Positions 42,506 to 53,517 of a stretch of 64,000 bases of DNA are shown here, piece after piece. A program made the translations under genes and the position numbers. The notes under the pieces were generated by a model. The model ran no database searches. It saw nothing but the letters and a program-made list of their open reading frames with translations, and was not told the DNA's origin. How positions within the stretch are numbered: position 1 is the stretch's first letter; each line of letters opens with the position of its first letter. The stretch is from Blepharisma stoltei (taxonomy: Eukaryota > Ciliophora > Heterotrichea > Heterotrichida > Blepharismidae). Location: the NCBI GenBank assembly GCA_914767885.1, contig CAJZBQ010000015.1, positions 682,001 to 746,000 of the forward strand, given 5' to 3'.

Positions 42506-43147
42506 TTCTTTTGCCTGAACTTCCGATAGAAGACTCTGTTTTCTCTTCAATATTATTATATCCTTCCTTTGTATACATTAATACGGAGGAGGATACTAAC
42601 CCCGACCTCCTTGTGCAATTTTCTGTTTCTCAGCTTGATTTACCCACCTGGGTGTTCCCTGCATGGCATAGATTTTTCTCGTGTCTCAGAAAGCGAATCC
42701 CTGGGGCATTAGTTTTTTATCTCTAGAAATTTTTGGAAAGGGCACGGTCAGCAAAGATCAAGATGGGAGGAGCAATAAGACTTCCAACAGACTCCAAGAC
42801 ACTATGCACCTAAGGTGGGTGCAGGTCCAATGATCGTGCACTTTTGATAGTTACCATTTCACCGAAGTACTTTTGGTCGAAAATTGGATGAAACTTTTCG
42901 ATAGTGAGACATTTGACCCAAAAAACCCGTTAATTTTCGACCAAATGTACCTCCACAAAATGCACTATCATTTGACATGGAGCCCGCCTAACACAATACT
43001 GGAGTTGTGTCCCGAGGAATCAGTCCTTATGAGTTTTGCAAGACTCTCCTGTGACAGAGGGAAGGATACCTGCCTGGGATCCCTCAGGGACGATGCGCAT
43101 TTGTGCGTACAAATCCCTTGCCCGTCCTGTGATAAGTCAGCAATTAA
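42506..43147. mobile_element. GC-richer repeat block between helicases 2 and 3 with nested palindrome
   Basis: The composition changes sharply to GC-richer. An inverted repeat (GTGCACTTTTGATAG..GGTCGAAAATT at about 42836-42885, mirrored at about 42935-42976) resembles the family D element inside helicase 3. The right end carries an AATT tandem tract (43141-43160), which resembles a retroelement tail. ORFs inside are probably fortuitous. Confidence 0.6.
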
Positions 43148-46100
43148 TTAATTAATTAATTTTTCCTTTAATAATTGATTTTCACCACTTATATTAAACT
43201 CAATTCTTTTACGATTCCTATCAATCGAAATTTTATTTTCAAGCTCTAATTGATTCCAATACGATTGTTTTCCATCATAATCCGAATGAATAAGCTTATT
43301 TTTGCTATCACAAAACTCAATAAAATTATCCCAATCATCATTTTTCTTCAAACTTAAAGCATTCCCCACAATATGAAGCCCAAACTTAGCCCTTGTTATT
43401 GCTACATTCATTCTCCTTATATCTTTAAGAAATCCAATATTCCCAGTAACTAAATCTGACCTAACCAGCGACAAAATAATAAAATCTTTTTCTCTTCCTT
43501 GGTATCCATCAACAGAGTCTACTTCAATTCTCTCCCTTCAGTCATCCTGAAATTTTTCATCAAGGAGTTTTGTCAAATATTCAACCTGTTTCCTATAAGG
43601 AGTAATTATGCCTACATTTTTTGCATATTCTCCAATTATTTTTTTTACAATATATTTAGCTTCAATTTCATTATAATAGCTATAATCGTGCTGATTACTT
43701 ATTTCTTGAGATCTTGTAAGGTTAATAAAAAGAAGACCAAGCGGCCTGATACCTAGTGGAGCTTGTCGTGAGTCTACTGAAGGATGAGATTTTAATAAAT
43801 GATCATAAAAATACATGCTGGGGTATTGGCATAATTCTTTGCTCATCCTATACTGTACTTTTAAAATTTGAGGAGAAATTCTGCAGTCAATGAATCTTTC
43901 AAACATTGACCGATTGTATTTATTTACCTTTGAGGTTTCTGAAAATGTGGTTGCTGGTAATTGTTTATGATCACCAAATAAGATCACTGTAGAAGTGTCA
44001 TATAAAAATGGGATTAGCATGTTCAGCTCAATGCATTGGCAAGCTTCATCTATAATTAAATAGTCAAACCGTCGTGGAGATATTCTATTTTTAGAGTTTG
44101 AAAATGCAGAAAGCATGTCTGCTGACCCAGCAGTGCTCGTTGTACAAAAGATGACATCTGCAGCCTGTATCAAATCTTTTCTGCTTTTCTTTTTGTTTTC
44201 GTGATAGTCTTTTTGCTCTTCTTTTAAGTACTCTATATCTTCAAGAACGTCTTCTCGCTTTTTGACTAATTTCTCGTATTTTTTTATGTCAGCAGTTCCC
44301 TTTTTCAGCATATTTTCTAGTTCTTCTGCTAATTTTTGCTCTTCTTTGACTTTTTCTTTAATTTTTTTTGCTTGGTCATGAAACCCAATATCATTTAGAT
44401 CTTTTTCACTTAAATAATTTAGAGAAATTTTCTTGACATTTGTGGGGATATCTTTGACATTAATATCCTCAATAATTCCTAATTCGTTTTTAAATCTTTT
44501 TTGCCCAATTCTTAATAGATTTATTTTAGATACAGGATTACCATCTTCATCAAAAATCTGATTTTTATTGGCGCGAGATGCTATTTCATTACATAAAATT
44601 TATAACGCTTAAGGTCCACTACGGGGTCGACGTCCCCAAGTCTACCGCTCACCTTCGTCGCATCGGGTCCGCAAGTTGCTGGGGATAACCTGCTTCGATC
44701 ACCAAGGTGCTCCTAGGGCAAGTGTTGCCGGCTTCGACGGCTCATGGATGAGCTACTTGCTTGTACATGGGTTGCTTTTCCGAAAACCCAAAAAAATGGA
44801 TTTTCTGGTCAGCTGTCGGCAAAAAGGAAAAATACGTAGCCTGGGACGTAACGCCCAGTTTCACGCTAGGGAGTTGCCCGAATGGTCCAAAGGACTTTGC
44901 TGAGCTTCCCCTTTCCTACTCCGGATCCTCCTTCCCCATGAGGAAAAATCCACTCCTGAGATTAGACTAGGGCCAGGCTCTGAAAGCTAACAGAATTGCT
45001 TACCTAGCATTGCTGTCCATCTCTGAAATGGTAAAACCTTGCCGGATATAATTAAAATATGAGTCGAGGCTGCATGGCCGGGAGGCCATGCCCAGACGAA
45101 GACGCCATATTTTAATTATGAGATGCTATTTCATCAATAGCAGCATTGCTTGGAGCGCAAACCAAAATTTTTGGTTTTGTTAGTGAGTTTGAAGATCAAT
45201 ATCCAGATATAAGCCCCATTATTGTAGATGTTTTTCCTGTTCCTGGAGGGCCTTGAATAAGCAGTATGCCTTCTTTTATACTAAAAGCATTTAATAAAGC
45301 CTCATACTGTCCTTGGTTAAATTTTTTTTTAATCACATTCAAAAATCTCTCACTCCCTTTTAATAGGAAAAATTTTATTAAAATTTTTGCTTTCAGTTTT
45401 TATCTTGTTGATAATTAGATTTTAATTTGTTTAATAGCAATTTTCAATTTTAACCATTTTTTTTTGTAATTATAAATAAAAGTTTTAATGCAATTCTCTA
45501 TTTATTTAATTTTTTCAGCTTAAATCTTTTAAATTCATGGCATTTTTTATGATTCAAAAATTATTTTGTTTGCCAAATTAATAACGATAAAAATTTTCGA
45601 TATAAATAGAACATAGAGTTAGAAACAATTGTATTACAAATATTTGGAGGCTTTGGGCTTAAAATATGATCTAGAAGTAGCGCATCTTTTATTTTTGTAA
45701 ACGTTAAAAATTCTCTTCTTAATGTCGTTAAATTTCCGATGCTAATAACACAATATTGAATATTTGGATCATCCTCAAGCAATGACAATATTTTAACATT
45801 ATTATCATTTGGGTTCTTTTTCGCAATGCCTAGGTTAAATGATGATTGTTTTAAATCATATTGATTTTCTATATAACTATAATCTTCAATATCACATATA
45901 AATAGAAGATCGTTCGCTTGTATTTCTAACTTCCCCCCTCCGTGAGCGAACAAAACCATTAGAAAATTCCCTATTTTTTGCCCAAAAACCCACCCTCCGT
46001 GAACTAACAAAAATATTTTAATAGAAAAAATTTTTTTTATGGGAAAAAATTTTTATATATAAGTGATAACTAGTATTATGAAATCTCGAGCTAACTCTAT

Positions 46101-47756
46101 TTAATTTTAAACAAATTGCGTTTTAAAACATAAATTTTATAATTTAAATTAATATTTGCCTTCCAATTTTCGAGAATTGGGATTTTTTTAAATTCTTAAA
46201 ATTTTTTTTTAAAAAAAAAATTAACTCCCTCCGTGAGCGAACAAGATTTTTTGTTCACGAACGGGGGGAAGTAAAGAAAATTCTTCTACAGTGAATCTTG
46301 TGCACTCTGGTGAAAGCACAAAATAATCATCAGTAAGCACAAAATTAACAAAGTATTCTTTTCCAGTGAACAGTCCATTGATTGCTTTAAGAATGATTTC
46401 ATGGAGTTCTACAAAATAAGCAGCCTTAAGCTTAGCTATATAATCATTAGCGTCTATAAATTCATTTGGTATCTCTTCAGAGGTTGGACTCCTAAAGAAT
46501 TCACTATTAGAAAATTGTAAAATATAGTCTTCAAGTTCTTCATAGACATTAACATCTTCTTCATATGGAGATTTTTCAGATGCTTGGGCCTCATTTTTTA
46601 TTATGCACGACCCATGAAAGCGGGCGCTTTTTGGAATTCTTTGTGTATTTCTCGTGTTGATATCAATATCTTCATCAGAGCTATAACTATCATCTGAGAT
46701 ATCACTTTCTTCTGGTTTTTCATATTTTTTCAAAACAGTCTCCTCTTCCTTCGTCTCTTCTTTTTGCTCTTCTTCAACTAGATTTTCTGTTGTCTCTTGT
46801 TTCTTTTCTAATGTATCTTTGAGAGATATCAAAATTTGAGTAGCTTCTTGTGCGCTTGGTGCAAGATTTTTATCTGGATGTAAAATCCTTAACTTTCCTT
46901 GATTAGCGTGAGCAGTATTTTTTTGCTCGCTAATGGAATAGGGCTAATTTTGTTTATAAAAAAATTTATTTCGGATTTTAAAAATTTTTATAGGCGTTTT
47001 TCTAATGGTTTCGCTCGCTAACCAAGGAGGGTGGAATTAAGAATTTTTTGATTGTCCTAATAATGTCTTCATCTGAAGAGCTCTCATCAGCTCCATGTCA
47101 AATGACTGCACACTTTTGATCTGGAAAATCTCATTTGATCGAAAAAACTGTTAAATTTCGGCCAAATGTTACACTATTTAAAAATTTCGACCAAAATTTC
47201 TTCGATGAAATGATATCAAAATCACACAACTATTGGGCCTGTACCCGCTATCATCAACTCCTAAGGTTTCATTTAAACTAGAAGGATTAATAATTTGCTT
47301 GCATAAATTTTCATTTGCCTCAATAATTTTTTGTTTTTTTAATTTTTCAGTTTCATCTTCAAGCAGTTTTTTGATTACTTCTTCTTTTTTCATCTGTATT
47401 TCATTTAGCAATGATAAGCTTTCAGGAGAAGGATTCAGTTGTAGCGCTTTATTAGAAAAAATAAGTGCTCTATCAAATTCCCTTTTTTCAAGATACTTTT
47501 TTGCTATATTTAAACATCTATCAACTTCAGCTTTTATTTTTTCTGGTATCTGGCGCTGATTAATAGCATTTTCAGATTTATTTATGGGTAAGGCATTATT
47601 GAGAGCATCACTATTCTGTTCTGCTATTTTTACATTTTCTGGAGTTTCTGGTTGATTAGAGCTAACAGATGCCCCAAACTCAAAGCTTGTCTTTTTTCAT
47701 TTAGATTTTTTAGACTTTCTTTGCCCAGGAGCTGCTTTATTATTAGCACTCTCCAT
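43148..47756 (-). CDS. Helicase 3: J-domain/SF1 fusion, five inserts
   Basis: Most divergent and probably the complete member. The start [17 protein letters not shown] leads into helices like those of DNAJB12/14 N-termini ([20 protein letters not shown]) and a J-domain. Removing 47084-47250 and 46890-47037 yields [20 protein letters not shown] then [10 protein letters not shown], with the same spacing to HPD as helicase 1. Further inserts at 45927-46271, 45361-45602 and 44575-45119 lie before and within the helicase core. Core motifs are [43 protein letters not shown] and NVAITRAK. The C-terminus is unlike copies 1 and 2 and ends in the AATT tract. A chaperone-linked RNA helicase is inferred. 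Confidence 0.85.
44575..45134. mobile_element. Full-length family 1 retroelement-like insert in helicase 3
   Basis: The 15-bp repeat GAGATGCTATTTCAT at 44575-44589 and 45120-45134; removal of 545 bp restores [17 protein letters not shown]. It has the family signatures GCAAAAAGGAAAAATACG, ATTGCTTACCTAGC, TGCTGTCCATCTCTG and a 3' hairpin (CATGGCCGGGAGGCCATG) between AT-rich arms, ATAATTAAAATATG and its complement. Confidence 0.9.
45361..45604. other. Probable IES in helicase 3
   Basis: Very AT-rich stretch where the alignment to helicases 1/2 is interrupted (VS..ERFLNVI). TA at 45361 and 45603 give an in-frame join (242 bp) with a few extra residues; exact ends are uncertain. Confidence 0.6.
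45927..46273. mobile_element. Family C MITE as IES in helicase 3
   Basis: TA at 45927 and 46272 bound 345 bp with inverted ends ACTTCCCCCC..CGTGA and internal CCTCCGTGAGCGAACA units in both orientations. Removal gives [14 protein letters not shown], matching the [10 protein letters not shown] of the paralogues. Confidence 0.9.
46890..47039. mobile_element. Family C-related IES inside the J-domain
   Basis: TA at 46890 and 47038; removing 148 bp gives [14 protein letters not shown]. Inverted ends contain CCTTG-TTAGCG and GAGGGTGGAATTAA, a degenerate version of family C. Confidence 0.88.
47084..47256. mobile_element. Family D palindromic insert with TA-less repeat
   Basis: TCATCA at 47084-47089 and 47251-47256; removing 167 bp gives [13 protein letters not shown] with the exact J-domain spacing. 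Inverted arms contain GTGTGATTTTGAT / GCACACTTTTGAT and TCGACCAAA-like sequence, as at 42836-42976. Confidence 0.75.
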
Positions 47757-47842
47757 AGTTTAGCATATATCAAATAAGAAAATAAAATAACTATGGATAA
47801 AAATTATAAATATATAAGAAATTAATATGCAAAAATTACCAA

Positions 47843-48412
47843 TTATTTTATAGATACCTTACTGAGATGGCATTTGTTGCTCAAGCCTGGCTTTGATAAT
47901 GGAGGCTTTTTCAAGACCCTTTTACTGTCAAATGATTTCCCTTGTGATATAGCCAGGTTTTCCTCACTATAATTATCACTTTCCATTTTCAAGCTTTTAC
48001 GTTTAATTGGCTTTCTGGTCAAAGTTTCCAGCTTTTTCTCACTGGTGACTCACATCATTTTGCTTCCACTATAAAGTCTCTCATGAACCGGTGACATTTT
48101 CCCCTTCTTTGACAAAATTCTTTGTGTGCCAGGACTTAAATTAATTTTTTTCCTTGCTTTTTCTTCTTCAGCTTCTTTAATCTGCTCATGAATAAATCTT
48201 TGTTTTTCAAGCTTTTGCTGCTTATTAGTCTCATAGTTAATTTGATCTTGCAAGAACTGTTTAAGGCATCTTACAGACCTGGAGGGCGAGACTTGAGGAG
48301 CAAACGGACATTTTTCTTTTTCTTTGTATTCTTGCTCTTGTTGTTGAAATTTTATTCGGTTTTGAGAGAGTTGATGCTTAAAAAGAGGCTCCATTATTAT
48401 TTCCGAGGTCAT
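47843..48412 (-). CDS. Basic, charged protein of unknown function
   Basis: A 189-aa protein after reading one TGA (about 48052) as Trp. N-terminal half is helical and rich in Lys, Glu and Gln (QQQEQEYKEKEKCPFAPQVS, KARKKINLSPGTQRILSKKG). The CPFAPQVSPS-type motif with coiled-coil flanks is seen in many ciliate and flagellate axoneme or cytoskeleton proteins, but I cannot assign a family. The start is the first Met after upstream stops. No intron. Confidence 0.65.
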
Positions 48413-48496
48413 ATAATCTTTTTTGATATTTCTTATTAGGTTTTACACGTAGATAAATCATTCCAAGTGTGGAACCAAAAAAGATAATAAAGGGTT

Positions 48497-48781
48497 TTAG
48501 TAATTTTTTATAAAATCTGCACTAAAAAGAAGCCTTTCTACTACCTCGTTAGATTTAGGACTTGGGCTTTTACGAAAATTGGTCGGTGAGCTTGCTTTGT
48601 ATTGCTTTAACAGGCGCTCATAATCATAAGTATTTGAATCAGTTGTGTCTTTATTCAGTAGTGGGATTTTTGGCTTGCTAAGAATCTTTTTTGCCTTTGG
48701 TGAAGCTTGTGTAGTGGCAATATCTGTTGAAACATCATAAACAGAAAAATCAATTTCTTCATAATCCTCTAGAATTGACAT
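48497..48781 (-). CDS. Small hypothetical protein
   Basis: A 94-aa open frame, acidic at the N-terminus (MSILEDYEEIDFSVYD) and Lys/Ser/Pro-rich later (SPKAKKILSKPKIPLL, FRKSPSPKSNEVVER). No domain recognised. It sits 84 bp upstream of the preceding minus-strand gene, in the same direction. Real-gene support is moderate: codon use and an adjacent AT-rich promoter-like gap. Confidence 0.5.
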   Translation of the reverse strand: MSILEDYEEIDFSVYDVSTDIATTQASPKAKKILSKPKIPLLNKDTTDSNTYDYERLLKQYKASSPTNFRKSPSPKSNEVVERLLFSADFIKNY

Positions 48782-49085
48782 ATTTATGGTTGTTTATTTT
48801 ATATGTTTGGATTTTGATGAGGAGTCATTTGATATATTAAGGACTGATTAATTATTACAGTATTATAAAATTAATTCATTATTTTAGTTTTAAAAAATAT
48901 TTGAATTTTAATATATTATATAGACTCTTTTGCTGGAATTTGCTTATATGAGTAAGGTATGATTGGTATTTTTTTGAGAAATTAAATTTATGAGGAATTT
49001 ATTTTCTGCTTATTTATTACAAAGAGGCTACATTATAAGTAGGACCAGAAATAATATATTAATTACTGAAAGCCAGTTATAATTT

Positions 49086-51611
49086 ATGAGTTCAAAACAG
49101 AACCTGAATAAAAACTCCAAAAAAAGCCCTGGAACTAATGAAGCCAACAACCATAAAATCAAAATTGAAGCGCATTTAGATGGAAATCTTGAATCTCCAG
49201 ATCAGAAATCCGTTGAATACTCAGTCCTGTTTGTTGATCCTCATCCAAATTTTAATGACGAGTTAGACCTTTCCACCGCAGATCCTGCTCATTCCGACAA
49301 AGTCCATGAAGACCTTCCTGAAGAAGTATTTAAAGTAAAAAACCTTGACACTGGTGAAGAAGTTGACATAAGAGATGGGTAATAATAAAATTGTGTTATC
49401 AGAATAAGTTATAGAGCAATTTATTATATTACCAGTCAACCAATCCAACTATACTAGGCTACAACTCTGAGGAGGATAAGCCCCTGGAACCTTGGGTAAT
49501 AAGTTTTCCAGACTTCTCTTTGACAGAGAGAGACTTAAGTGAAATACACAAAGGAGACAAGGTCAATCCTTCCTGCAAGGCTATAGGCGTTTGGTAAGTA
49601 AAGTCTTGCTAAAACCTTCAAACGGCTGTTTGTCACAATTCACACAATAAAGGAAGAAATTAAAAGTCTGCGGGTAGTGAAACATAATAAATCCTATTTA
49701 AGATAAGTTAAAACATAAGAGATGAAAATAGGGACTCTTTCACAGCTAAATTCGCCAAACTGCTAGTAGTCGAAGATTTTGAAGAAATTGAAGACATTTA
49801 CAAACGGAAACGAAAAATAAATTCCTCTCTGTGGGAAGCAGTTCAGAGAAATGACATCAACAGAATCAAAGAGCTTTTGGATAGAGACACCTTTGGAGAT
49901 TTAATTGCTCAAACCAATACCAAAGGCCTTGACGACTGAACTGCTCTTCATTTGGCAGCCTCAGATGGCTTTCGAGATGCCTGCGAAATTTTGATTCAAA
50001 ATGGGGAAAGCACAGATATTGATGCAAAAACCTCAATGTTGAGGACTCCTTTACATTTAGCTTGCATCCACGGACACTTGCCAGTTGTCAAACTTTTAGT
50101 GAGCCAAGGGGCTGATATTAATGCTATTGACATTGAAAGAAGCACTCCGCTTTATTACGCGTCTTTACAAGGGCATCTTACTATAGTAAAATATTTGTTG
50201 AGAAAAGAGCCTGATATTGGCATAAAAAACCATTTAGGAATTACAGCTTGGGCTGTTGCATTGAATATGCAAGTCTTCAATGCATTTACTGAGCATTGTC
50301 AAAAGGAAAAACTTGTAATGCCCGAGTCGTTATATGCCCGCACACCATTTCATACGGTTATGCTGCATAACTCAAGGACTGACTCAATAAACAAAATTTT
50401 AATGAAATGCAAACATATGCCAAGTGCTAAGGATTTGCAGGCTTTTAAAGAGAGGCCAGCTCTCAGTAAAAAGAAAGCTGAAATGCTGGGGCAGCTCAAA
50501 GATGTGCTGCCTCCTTGTAAAGTAGGTCCGAAAGATTTTAAAGGAATTCTCCAGCTTGGGAGAGGAAGCTTTGGAGAAGTTTATTTGGTTGAAAAAATTG
50601 ATAGTGGTGAACAATTTGCGCTGAAGGTGTTAAGGAAAGACAAGGTCTTTGAAAATAACTTGGTGAGATACGCTTTTACGGAAAGAAATATTTTGATGAA
50701 AATATCGCATCCATATATTGTTAAATTGAATTATGCCTTTGGGTTAAGTTGATTTATCTGAGGAAAAAAACATTTTATAGGAAAAATTATAATTATTTTT
50801 GATATTTTTTTATAAAAATTAAAAATTTAGCTGCTTTTTATAAATAATCCTTGTATTATAATGATATGCCTTTCAAACTCCAGAAAAACTTGTTTTGGTC
50901 ATGGACTTTTGCCCAAATGGCGACTTAGGGACACACTTAGCCAGAGAAAAGAAATTTGACGAGCACAAAGCCAGATTTTACATTTCCGAGGTCCTACTAG
51001 CTCTACAAGAGCTTCATATGCATGATATTATTTTTAGAGACCTAAAGCCTGAAAACGTCGTTTTAGACAAAGACGGGCATGCCAGATTAACTGACTTCGG
51101 GCTTTCAAAAGAAGGTGTGCACGAAGGAGAGCTCAATAAATCCTTTTGTGGCTCAGTCGCATACTTAGCCCCAGAAATGCTGAGACGAGCAGGCCACACA
51201 AGGTCAGTTGATTGGTATTTATTAGGAGTTTTACTATATGAAATGATCGTGGGGACGCCTCCATATTACTCAAATAACCGTGAACAACTGTTCAATAATA
51301 TCCAAAGAGGAGTCTTAAAAATCCCCAAAAGCTTATCAGAAGAAGCAAAAGACTTAATAAAAAGGCTTATAATTAGAGACCCAAATAAAAGATTGGGCGC
51401 TGGCAAACGAGATGCTGAAGAAATTAAAGAACACCCGTTTTTTCAAGAAATAGATTGAGGAGGATTAATGGTAAGAGCAGTCCCAGCTCCTCCTGTAAAG
51501 CCAATAAGAAGAATCCCTAAAGAGCAATCTTTAGAAAAAATGTTTGGGAGGCTAGACCAAGATGAGCCTGCTCCAAGACTAGATCAATGGTCTATTTTAA
51601 AGCCAAGCTAA
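49086..51611 (+). CDS. Ankyrin-repeat AGC protein kinase (copy 1), two IESs
   Basis: After removing 49366-49712 and 50732-50864 the protein has an N-terminal disordered region, about three or four ankyrin repeats (DDWTALHLAASDGFRDACEIL, RTPLHLACIHGHLPVVKLLV, STPLYYASLQGHLTIVKYLL) and an AGC kinase domain. GRGSFGEVYLV, ALKVLRKDKV, IIFRDLKPENVVLD, TDFGLSKEG and CGSVAYLAPEML are intact, so it should be active. The second excision rebuilds LNYAFQTPEKLVLVMDF. The C-terminal tail is short (WGGLMVRAVPAPPVKPIRR). The domain order is shared with the gene at 61838-63643; the pair are paralogues in opposite orientation. AGC-type signalling regulated through ankyrin-bound partners is inferred. Confidence 0.92.
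49366..49724. mobile_element. Retroelement-like insert with 12-bp repeat
   Basis: ACATAAGAGATG at 49366-49377 and 49713-49724; removal of 347 bp gives EEVDIRDENRDSFTAKF. The insert is GC-richer in the centre with an AT-rich right end. Confidence 0.85.
50732..50873. other. IES in kinase N-lobe
   Basis: TATGCCTTT at 50732-50740 and 50865-50873; removal of 133 bp gives NYAFQTPEKLV. AT-rich, without obvious inverted termini. Confidence 0.9.
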
Positions 51612-51630
51612 TTGAATATAGTTTTATCTA

Positions 51631-52413
51631 TTACAAATATTCTGCAATTTTAGGAATTAACTCTGGAGGAATCCTATAAAGTGGCAGCTCTCTTTTTTTG
51701 CCCTTCTTCGAAATCATATTAGGTATCGCTTCACAGAGGTTTGCCCAATAAAGATTTCTCCCTCCGTCTTCTTCATCAGTCGGTGGCATTATTTTTTTCG
51801 CAATTCACAAAAAATTCTTCCGCCTTTCCCAATTCAAAGTTTGCATTCCCACACTAATTTCGACGACCTTCATAAATGCAGCTGCAATATTTAAGCCATT
51901 TTTCGCTGAGGTCTCAATATAAGAAATTTTAATTTCGTTTTCTGTATCAATAATTTTTTGTATGTCATCAGAGCTGACTTCAAGATTTTCTTTGTCTGCT
52001 TTAGTGCCTATTAAAAGTAATTCTTTGTTTCTGTATTCGTTTTTTTTGAATAAATCGATTTTAGAAGAAATGTCTTGGCAGGAGGCAAAATTGGAGAGAT
52101 CAAAGGCTAATGCAATGGAGTCAGCGTTTTTGATTGATTTTAGACGGCATTCGAGCTGCAAGTCCATGTCAGATAAAGAGTCCATGACTAGAAGCTGAAC
52201 TAGTAAACCGTAATAGTCAATTGAAAAGGTCTTTAGGTTGCAGCCTAATGTAGGACTGTAGTCGTTGTTGAATTCTTCATTGTTGTATCTTTGGACAAAG
52301 CAAGTTTTTCCAACTTGCTGCTGCCCAACTATTAGACACTTTGCCCTTAGCTGTGGAATTTCGCTTGCTTTTGTGTGTGATACTCCCATAATATTAATTA
52401 GTTTACTATTCAC
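51631..52413 (-). CDS. Rab/Ras-like GTPase with atypical switch II and C-terminus
   Basis: P-loop GQQQVGKT, YSPTLGCNLKTFSIDYYG (switch I region), GTKAD and ETSAKNG are present. The G3 DxxGQ motif is replaced by MDSLSDMDLQLE, so normal Gln-dependent hydrolysis is doubtful. One TGA Trp extends the protein past the G domain with a 60-residue tail ending KRELPLYRIPPELIPKIAEYL. There is no C-terminal prenylation cysteine. Met at 52389 (MGVSHTK) is an alternative start with a myristoylation-like Gly2. The stop is only 20 bp from that of the convergent kinase. Confidence 0.82.
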
Positions 52414-52421
52414 CTTTTTCT

Positions 52422-53121
52422 CATCAATTGTCGTTAAACTTAATTTAGTGGTCTTGGCTTGCTTGCCTATTGGTTATGCAGTCACCAAGGATCTCCTAGG
52501 GGATACCCTCTTTGCAAAATCAACAGGAGAACTTTTCTGAGTTTGAATAAATAATCTGGCGAGAATAGTGCCGAGCACCACCCTTCCTCTTCTTCACCGT
52601 CTGACGCCATGACACCTGTGAAGTAGTGTCTTCATCTCCTTCTTGCCTTGTCAGCTCCAGTGCTAAGAGGGAAAACTAAGGACTTCTGCGGCTTGCTGCT
52701 TGTGCACACGAAGGCTGCCCACGCCAAAATCCCAAAAAATGGGGATTTCTGGTTGACTCTCTGCAAAAAGGAAAAATTCAAAGCCCAACGCGTTACTCAG
52801 TTTTACGCTAGGGGTTTTCCACAAAGCCCAGCGCGTAACTCAATTTTACGCTAGGGGTTCCCGATTTAGTCTAGGTATTGACTGTAGACTTTGCTACGCT
52901 TCTCCTTTCCAACTATGAATCCTCCTTTCCCTCGAGGTAAAATCTAATCCCGAAAGCGGACTAGAGCTAATCTCTGTGCATTACCAGAATTGCTTACTAT
53001 CAAAACTGTCCATTTCTGGTTGGCAAAACTTGCCAATATAAATAAAATGTGCTTGAGGCTGCATCGGGAAGCAATGGCCGGGCTAAAACACCATTTTATT
53101 TATCCCCCCATCAGTTGTCGT
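52422..53121. mobile_element. Family 1 retroelement-like copy, intergenic
   Basis: Flanked by CATCAATTGTCGT (52422-52434) and CATCAGTTGTCGT (53109-53121), a 13-bp duplication with one mismatch. It contains the family signatures GCAAAAAGGAAAAATTC, CAGAATTGCTTAC and TGTCCATTTCTGG, plus an internal duplication of AACGC/TTTTACGCTAGGGG (52790-52858). Confidence 0.82.
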
Positions 53122-53164
53122 CATAAGTTAAAATTGAAAATTAATAAGTAAAAGCTAATTAAGG

Positions 53165-53475
53165 AAAAATCTTTAATCCTCTCCTCAATAAGCGAGTAAA
53201 ACAATTTTTATAAAAAAATATTAATATATAAATAATAATCATTATAATGAAATCTCTAGGCAATTTTGTTGAATTCTAAAACATCTTACATTAAAAACAT
53301 AAATTTTACAAATTAAATTTATTTTGCTTTCAAATTTTTGGTATTAAGAAGTAGAGAATTACATTAAATTGCTTTCGCCTTCTAAGAGACCCTCCCTTGA
53401 ATTTTCAAAATTTCTAAAACAAATTTACTATAAAAAAAGCCGAAAAATTTTTTTGCTCCTCAGAGGGGTAATTAA
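53165..53475. mobile_element. Family C-like MITE, intergenic
   Basis: Begins near AATCCTCTCCTCAATAAGCGAG and ends near TTTTGCTCCTCAGAGGGG, with the AT-rich core seen in other family C copies (AATGAAATCTCTAGGCAA, AAACATAAATTTTACAAATTAAA). It lies just upstream of the FAM136A-like gene. Confidence 0.6.
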
Positions 53476-53517
53476 TATTTTAATCACTGATCCAAATAAT
53501 GATATAAACACATAAAC

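Noticed and set aside
42511-43151. Protein genes in the GC-richer block
   Set aside because: The open frames are short, carry no recognisable motif, and the block has inverted repeats and a simple tandem tail, fitting a mobile element better.
53165-53475. Promoter or origin of the FAM136A-like gene
   Set aside because: The sequence matches family C elements found inside genes elsewhere, so a general regulatory role is not supported.
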